Positions 58,644-64,000 of a stretch of DNA of 64,000 nt are shown here, piece after piece. The notes under the pieces were generated by a model that ran no database searches, was not told the DNA's origin, and worked only from the letters and a program-made list of their open reading frames with translations. The translations under genes and the position numbers were made by a program. Each line of letters opens with the position of its first letter. The first letter of the stretch is position 1. The stretch is from an uncultured Bacteroidales bacterium (GTDB lineage Bacteria > Bacteroidota > Bacteroidia > Bacteroidales > FEN-979): assembly GCA_903916595.1 (NCBI GenBank), contig CAIWXI010000098.1:1-64000 (forward strand), given 5' to 3'.

Positions 58644-61600
58644 TTATTTTGTTTCGGCAATTTCAGGTGTAGCAAGCGGTTTTTTGTTTTTCATCTTCGT
58701 GTCAATCCTCTGGAAAATGACATATAAGGTAGGTACCACAAGCACTCCGAAGCATGTGGCCAGTAACATGCCACCGAACACTGATGTCCCAAGAGCATGA
58801 CGGCTGTTGGCGCCTGCTCCGGAAGCGATTACGAGAGGTACAACCCCGAGGATAAATGCAAATGAAGTCATCAGAATGGGTCTGAACCGGAGTTTGGCCC
58901 CGGCTATGGTAGCTTCAAGAAGTTCCAGTCCTTCCTCATGTTTCTGCTTCGCGAATTCCACGATAAGGATGGCGTTTTTGGCAACCAGGCCGATCAGCAT
59001 GATGATCCCGATCTGAGCGAAAATATTGTTCTGAAGACCGCGTATCCATTGCAGGCCAAAAGCGCCGAAGATACCGATGGGGAGCGCCAGCAGAATAGGC
59101 AGGGGGAGAAGCCAGCTTTCGTATTGTGCACAAAGAAGCAGGTATACAAACACGAAACACATGGCAAAGATGAATGGCGCCTGACCTCCAGAGATAAGTT
59201 CTTCTCTCGTGGTTCCCGAATATTCATAGCCAAAACCATAAGGAAGTGTTTTTTCAGCCGATTCTTTTACAGCTATAATGGCCTGGCCCGTAGAATATCC
59301 TGCTGCAGGTTCGGCTGTCATATCCGACGAACTGAACAGATTGAATCGTTTAACAATGTCGGGACCCTGGACGCGTTTAATGCTGATAAGAGTTCCCAGA
59401 GGTACCATCTGCCCCTGATCGTTTCTAACATAAACCTTGGAGATATCTTCCGGATTGGCCCTGTTTGTTGCTTCAGCCTGTACAATCACCTGGTAGGACT
59501 TTCCGAAAAGGTTGAAGTTGTTCACGTAATAACTTCCGAACAGAGCCTGCAACGCACCATATATATCACTGATGGAAACCCCCATCTTTTTGGCCTTATC
59601 ATTATCCAGGTCGATATACAGCTGGGGGACGTCGTTTCGCGTGGAGGTAAAGATCGAAGCGATCTCTTTCCTTTTACTGGCTTCTGCAACAAATGCAGCA
59701 GTGACTTCAGCCAGTTTAGCTGAACCCGAACCTGTTTTATCTTCAAGCTGGAATTCCAGTCCGCCTGTCTTTCCAAGGCCCGGGATTGGAGGAGGGTTAA
59801 ACGCCATACTGATTCCTCCGGGGATAAGTTTCATTTTTGCCTGTACTTCGGCAATGATCTCATCGGCTGTTTTAGATCGCTCATCCCAGGGGAGAAGGTT
59901 GATGAACGCCATGGCATTGGTAGTGTTTACCGAGCCGTCGAGGATGCTGTACCCGGGCACGATCAGGTAATATTTGATGCCTTCGGTCTTTGCCAGGATT
60001 CCTTCTACCTGTTGCATTACCTTGTCGGTGACTGCAAGAGATGCTGCCTTTGGAGATGAGGCGTTAATAAAGAAATACCCCTGGTCTTCGGAGGGGATAA
60101 ACCCTGTTGGCAGGGCTTTCATGATAAACACCATCAGAACGGAAACAACAATCAGGAAGAGGACAGGCCTGTAGGTATGGTGAAGAAAATTTCTCACCAG
60201 AGAAGTGTAGCCGTTCACTGTCTTCTCAAACCCGGTATTAAATCCGTCAAAGAATTTTCCGATAAGGCCTTTTTTCCGGACCGTTGGGCGGAGGATTATG
60301 GCACATAGCGCCGGACTCAGAATCAATGCAAGAACGGCCGATATCAGAATGGATGCGATGAGGGTAAGGGCAAATTGCCGGTACATCACACCGGTAGTAC
60401 CTGAAAGGAAGGTGACCGGAATAAATACAGCGCAAAGCACCAGGGTGATCGTGATGATGGCGCCGGTAATCTCTTTCATGGTCTGTCTGGCCGCATCGAG
60501 AGGCGAAAGATGCTCGTTGTCGATTTTCTCCTGGATCGCCTCCAGGACCACAATGGCATCGTCGACCACGATCCCGATCGCGAGCACAAGGGCGAATAAT
60601 GTTAATAGGTTAATGGAGAAATTGAAAAACGTGAAAGCCGCGAGCGCCCCAATCAGAGAGACAGGAACAGTGATTGCCGGGATGAGAGTGGCGCGCCAGT
60701 CCTGCAGAAAGATGAATACTACAACAAACACCAGGATAAATGCTTCAATGAGGGTCTTGATGACTTCATCGATAGAAGCTGAAACGAATGCAGTGGTATC
60801 CAGAGCTATCTGGTAGCTGATGCCTTTTGGGAATTCAGTGGAGAGCTGGTCCATCGTCTTATCGCAGGCTTTCTTTACCGCCAGAGAGTTGGAGCCGGGC
60901 GACTGGTAAATGGCAATGGCAGGGGCGGTCTTCCCATTCAGTCTCGAATAGTTGTCGTAGGTCTTCAGTCCTAATTCAGACCGGCCCACATCTTTGATCC
61001 TTACAAATGAGCCATCAGGATTTGACCTGACGATGATATTATCAAATTCTTTGGTGGTGGTAAACCGGCCTTTCACCCTGATCACGTAACTAACTTCCTG
61101 ACCGATTGCAGCCGGGTTCTTGCCGACCTGCCCGGGTGCTGATTCAAGGTTCTGTTCCTTGATAGCCTTTTCCACGTCCTGGGGAGTAATCTTTAACCCG
61201 GCCATGCGGTCGGGGTTGAGCCAGATACGCATGGCATAATCATCTCCTCCGAAAAGCTGAACATCGCCAACACCCTCTATTCGCTTCAACACGTTCACGA
61301 TGTTGATGTTGCAGTAGTTGGCCAGAAATTTGGTGTCGTAAGCGGTGTCGTTTGAACTCAGAGTATAAAGCATTAGGATGGACGGGTTCTTTTTCTGTAC
61401 AATAACACCGCTGTTAACGACTTCCTGGGGTAATACATTGAAGGCACGCTGCGCCCTGTTCTGAACGTTTACCGTGGCCATGTCGGGGTTTGTCCCGACT
61501 TCGAAATAAACCGTGATCAGGCAGGAGCCGTCGTTGGCACACTGCGACTGCATGTAAATCATATTGTCAACTCCGTTGATCTGTTCTTCAAGCGGTACAG

Positions 61601-61784
61601 AAGTCGTCTTTTGCACAACTTCGGCACTGGCACCCGGATACGTAGCATTAACAGTCACCGTGGGAGGCACGATATCGGGGTACTGGGAAATAGGCAGTGT
61701 GAACATTGCCAATATCCCTACCAGAGTGATCAGGATCGCTATTACCGAAGATAAGATCGGTCGGGTAATAAAGGTCTGGAGCAT
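58644..61784 (-). CDS. RND multidrug efflux pump, HAE1/AcrB type
   Basis: This 1046-residue inner-membrane pump has twelve helices and two large periplasmic loops. The HAE1 signatures are clear: the N-terminal RPILSSVIAILITLVGILA, the TM4 proton-relay Asp pair in GIVVDDAIVVLEAI, and SPALCA in TM6. It expels hydrophobic drugs using the proton gradient. Heavy-metal (CusA) pumps differ in length and motifs, so multidrug export is favoured. Confidence 0.95.
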   Translation of the reverse strand: MLQTFITRPILSSVIAILITLVGILAMFTLPISQYPDIVPPTVTVNATYPGASAEVVQKTTSVPLEEQINGVDNMIYMQSQCANDGSCLITVYFEVGTNPDMATVNVQNRAQRAFNVLPQEVVNSGVIVQKKNPSILMLYTLSSNDTAYDTKFLANYCNINIVNVLKRIEGVGDVQLFGGDDYAMRIWLNPDRMAGLKITPQDVEKAIKEQNLESAPGQVGKNPAAIGQEVSYVIRVKGRFTTTKEFDNIIVRSNPDGSFVRIKDVGRSELGLKTYDNYSRLNGKTAPAIAIYQSPGSNSLAVKKACDKTMDQLSTEFPKGISYQIALDTTAFVSASIDEVIKTLIEAFILVFVVVFIFLQDWRATLIPAITVPVSLIGALAAFTFFNFSINLLTLFALVLAIGIVVDDAIVVLEAIQEKIDNEHLSPLDAARQTMKEITGAIITITLVLCAVFIPVTFLSGTTGVMYRQFALTLIASILISAVLALILSPALCAIILRPTVRKKGLIGKFFDGFNTGFEKTVNGYTSLVRNFLHHTYRPVLFLIVVSVLMVFIMKALPTGFIPSEDQGYFFINASSPKAASLAVTDKVMQQVEGILAKTEGIKYYLIVPGYSILDGSVNTTNAMAFINLLPWDERSKTADEIIAEVQAKMKLIPGGISMAFNPPPIPGLGKTGGLEFQLEDKTGSGSAKLAEVTAAFVAEASKRKEIASIFTSTRNDVPQLYIDLDNDKAKKMGVSISDIYGALQALFGSYYVNNFNLFGKSYQVIVQAEATNRANPEDISKVYVRNDQGQMVPLGTLISIKRVQGPDIVKRFNLFSSSDMTAEPAAGYSTGQAIIAVKESAEKTLPYGFGYEYSGTTREELISGGQAPFIFAMCFVFVYLLLCAQYESWLLPLPILLALPIGIFGAFGLQWIRGLQNNIFAQIGIIMLIGLVAKNAILIVEFAKQKHEEGLELLEATIAGAKLRFRPILMTSFAFILGVVPLVIASGAGANSRHALGTSVFGGMLLATCFGVLVVPTLYVIFQRIDTKMKNKKPLATPEIAETK

Positions 61785-61801
61785 ATTATTGAATTATTGA
61801 A

Positions 61802-61880
<79 letters not shown>

Positions 61881-61885
61881 TTTAT

Positions 61886-63049
61886 TTACATTCCTCCCGG
61901 TCCGGGAACAGTCAATGTATCATTCACGATGACAGGTTCAATAGTCATTCCATCCTGGAATTTCTGGAATCCTTCAAGCATGATCCTGGAACCCGGTTTA
62001 AGCCCGGCAGTAATTACGATTTTATTTTCGAAGCTCCGGCCGATGTTTACCGGAACCCGGTTTACTTTATTGTCGGTGCCGACTTCGAATGCGAAGTATT
62101 TCCCCTGGATGATGCTTAAAGCGCTCTGGGGTACAACAACGGTACTGTCTTTTTCGCTCATTACAAGCTGAACCTGACAATAGTTCCCCGGTTTGATGAT
62201 CTGTTCAGGGTTGGAGACTTTGGCTCTCAATGCAATAGTTCCTGTAGTCGGATTGATATTCCTGTCGATGAAATCGATTTCTCCCGGGATTGGATATCTC
62301 TTCTTATCAGCCAGTGTGAAGTATGCTTTAATCGGGCCATTCTTGCTCAGTACTACTTTGTGGGCAGAGACCCAGCGCATGATCGCGAGATAATCGGTTT
62401 CGTTCATCTGAAAGTTCACGTACATCGGGTCAACAGCAGAGACTGTAGCCAGCAGTGTGCTTTCACCTGCTCCGACGAGGTTGCCCGGACGAACCTGGAC
62501 TGAACCGATATAGCCCGTGATCGGCGAAGTCATTTCGGTATACGAAAGGTTGAGTTTTGCCTGATCCAGTTGGGCTTTGGCGCTGGCCACGCTAGCCCGG
62601 TCCTGCTTTTCTGTAGTAACAGCTTTATCATAATCATTCTGGCTGATGGCGCTGGTTGACAAAAGGGGTTTTAAGCGGGTGACATTCAGCTTGGCCAATT
62701 CCCAGGCAGCTGTTTTATTGTCGAGGTCGGCGATTGCATAATCGAGATTATTCTGGTATTTATCCCTTTCGATGCCAAAAAGATGCTGGCCTTTGTTTAC
62801 TATCGAACCTTCCAGAAACGACCAATTCATGAGATACCCCTCGACCCTGGCACGGATGTCGATCGTGGGAATACCTTCGGCCTGCCCTACCATTTCAAGG
62901 AAAATCGGGACCGTACTTCCCTTTAACTGCATGACCTTAAAACGTGGCGCCTCGGTTTGGCCTTTATCTTTGGATTTGCACGAGGGGTTCATGACGATGA
63001 CAAATGCTGCAATTAGCCAAAGCAGGTGGCTGGTGTATTTCTTGATCAT
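61886..63049 (-). CDS. RND efflux periplasmic adaptor
   Basis: This 387-residue membrane-fusion protein starts at 63049 (MIKKYTSHLL). The signal ends at a probable lipobox (MNPSC, Cys24). It has a split lipoyl/barrel-sandwich domain around an alpha-hairpin (VEGYLMNWSFLEGSIVNKGQ at the start, SPITGYIGSVQVRPGNLVGAG after the hairpin) and a beta-barrel. It links the RND pump to the NodT channel and is the first gene of that cluster. The open frame extends upstream to 63130, but that part crosses the promoter. Confidence 0.94.
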   Translation of the reverse strand: MIKKYTSHLLWLIAAFVIVMNPSCKSKDKGQTEAPRFKVMQLKGSTVPIFLEMVGQAEGIPTIDIRARVEGYLMNWSFLEGSIVNKGQHLFGIERDKYQNNLDYAIADLDNKTAAWELAKLNVTRLKPLLSTSAISQNDYDKAVTTEKQDRASVASAKAQLDQAKLNLSYTEMTSPITGYIGSVQVRPGNLVGAGESTLLATVSAVDPMYVNFQMNETDYLAIMRWVSAHKVVLSKNGPIKAYFTLADKKRYPIPGEIDFIDRNINPTTGTIALRAKVSNPEQIIKPGNYCQVQLVMSEKDSTVVVPQSALSIIQGKYFAFEVGTDNKVNRVPVNIGRSFENKIVITAGLKPGSRIMLEGFQKFQDGMTIEPVIVNDTLTVPGPGGM

Positions 63050-63076
63050 AAAGAATGGATTTGTTTGTTCATGACC

Positions 63077-63084
63077 AAAAGTAA
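63077..63084 (-). promoter_or_regulatory. -7 promoter box of the RND operon
   Basis: On the minus strand this reads TACTTTTG, an exact TAnnTTTG match, 27 bases before the adaptor ATG at 63049. Confidence 0.55.
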
Positions 63085-63134
63085 GAATAATTTGGTTTAT
63101 TGATAAAAAAATGTTCGATTCGGCTCTCATTTTA

Positions 63135-63142
63135 TACTTTTG
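63135..63142 (+). promoter_or_regulatory. -7 promoter box of the last gene
   Basis: TACTTTTG fits TAnnTTTG and lies 21 bases before the ATG at 63164. It is back-to-back with the RND operon promoter. Confidence 0.5.
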
Positions 63143-63163
63143 TCGTCAAACCCCACCGCCAGG

Positions 63164-64000
63164 ATGAGTGTTAACAGATCAATTATCGTAATTTGTTTTA
63201 TATTATATATGGCGTTGCCGGGTTTTACTCAGTCAGAATACAGGTATTCTTCAGGCCTCAGGTCATGGAGATTTCCCTATAAAGCCGACTTCAAACAGAA
63301 GACTAATTACGGTAATGACATCCTTGAGGAGCTGGCCAGGGATTTTCTTAAGCCGCCCCGATTTGTCAATATTACCATTGGTTTCAGAGAAGAAATTTCA
63401 GTGTTGCCCGAGAATCTTTTATCTGTGCTTGCCGTGATCAGGTTCTCTGATTTCAGCTTATCAGGCTATCTTCAGTACCGAAAATTTCCGATGGATGATG
63501 TTCTAATGCCTTCGTCGTTCAGGTTTGAACTTAAAAATGCCACTAAACTTGATACTGATAACGGTACGATTCTGGAGTTTGAAGGTATAGTCCCTTCAGG
63601 AAGCGCCAGCATTGTTTTTAAATTGCCCCGGCTATCTATCGATACGGCTATGGATACATTGATTGCCAGGAACTTCAGATTTATTTATTCTGATTCAGAC
63701 TTTCAGCGTTTTTATGCAAGGAAAAGCCTCATCGATGATTATTATGCCTCTGTGGCAATGCTCGAAAACATGGAGGTTGAAACGCGGAGCTGGGATATGA
63801 GAGACCCCGTGGGAATTCCTCTGAATTTCATCAGGCTTTCGGAACTTGTAAGGATGGTGAACCTCATTAGAAACAGGGAGTTTGGGAACAGTCTGTTACA
63901 GGGAGGGTATGATCCCGGGCATCTTCTTGAAAAACATCTGGCTTTATATAAAATATCAAGAACTTGTTTGTTCAATCTGGCTGAAACACTTGAAAAATCA
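63164..64000 (+). CDS. Exported protein of unknown function, 3' end missing
   Basis: An open frame runs from the ATG at 63164 to the window edge (279 codons, no stop). It begins MSVNRSIIVICFILYMALPG and a signal peptide cleavage is likely after GFTQ (about residue 23). The mature part starts EYRYSSGLRSWRFPYKADFK and contains RFVNITIGFREEISVLPEN. I do not recognise a domain. AGG just before the ATG supports this start. Confidence 0.75.
   Translation, partial: MSVNRSIIVICFILYMALPGFTQSEYRYSSGLRSWRFPYKADFKQKTNYGNDILEELARDFLKPPRFVNITIGFREEISVLPENLLSVLAVIRFSDFSLSGYLQYRKFPMDDVLMPSSFRFELKNATKLDTDNGTILEFEGIVPSGSASIVFKLPRLSIDTAMDTLIARNFRFIYSDSDFQRFYARKSLIDDYYASVAMLENMEVETRSWDMRDPVGIPLNFIRLSELVRMVNLIRNREFGNSLLQGGYDPGHLLEKHLALYKISRTCLFNLAETLEKS

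Overview
The window looks like chromosomal DNA of an anaerobic member of the Bacteroidetes. The evidence is a contiguous str-S10-spc-alpha ribosomal superoperon without tuf and ending in eno, many TAnnTTTG -7 promoter boxes, few Shine-Dalgarno sequences, a LruC-domain lipoprotein, a SPOR-tailed outer-membrane barrel, zinc-free L36 and S14, and AdhE-type aldehyde metabolism. No plasmid or phage genes and no transposase are visible. No gene-free stretch exceeds 300 bases; the longest is the 290-base rpsL leader region (3928-4217).

Layout. 1-3009: a LruC-domain surface lipoprotein split from its signal peptide by a one-base frameshift. 3157-3927: a TylF-like methyltransferase. 3966-23500: promoter, structured leader and 33 translation/secretion/transcription genes in one direction (rpsL to rplQ), then eno. 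23590-40346: mixed housekeeping and envelope genes: SPOR barrel, TPR protein, MTA phosphorylase, CcmF-like heme lyase, Pcm, Gfo/Idh oxidoreductase, lipoprotein, sugar-phosphate transferase, S9 peptidase, diacylglycerol kinase, a soluble hybrid histidine kinase, and an AdhE-type aldehyde dehydrogenase. 40477-40549: tRNA-Gly(CCC) with a strong terminator, followed by a secreted nuclease.

41748-47677 is the region of greatest interest. It is a tightly spaced operon-like run: a thioredoxin-fold protein with a Cys-rich tail (interrupted by a -1 frameshift at an A-run), an FtsX-type ABC permease and its ATPase, an ArsR regulator, a thioredoxin-coupled arsenate reductase ArsC, HgcA, HgcB, and the arsenite exporter ACR3. 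HgcA carries the NVWCAAGK cap-helix motif and a five-helix membrane domain. HgcB is a 2[4Fe-4S] ferredoxin with a terminal Cys pair. HgcAB is the known mercury-methylation pair, and here it sits between arsC and acr3. Two ACGTA-N4-TACGT-like dyads flank the upstream promoter and are candidate ArsR operators. The genes suggest a joint arsenic/mercury response: sense (ArsR), reduce arsenate (ArsC), export arsenite (ACR3), and methylate (HgcAB), with a thiol protein and an ABC exporter of unknown cargo.

47704-51260 is an AT-richer tail with an APC permease, a class A beta-lactamase-like serine hydrolase and an M23 peptidase. 51275-63049 (minus strand) is a long cluster: RND adaptor, RND pump and TolC-like channel, then a porin, a 745-residue TPR protein, a caspase-fold protein lacking both catalytic residues, and a lipoprotein. 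63164 to the end is an incomplete exported protein of unknown function. Short tandem repeats of 7-8 bp (plus one 4-bp repeat) occupy several intergenic gaps, including inside the ribosomal, ars-hgc and RND operons.
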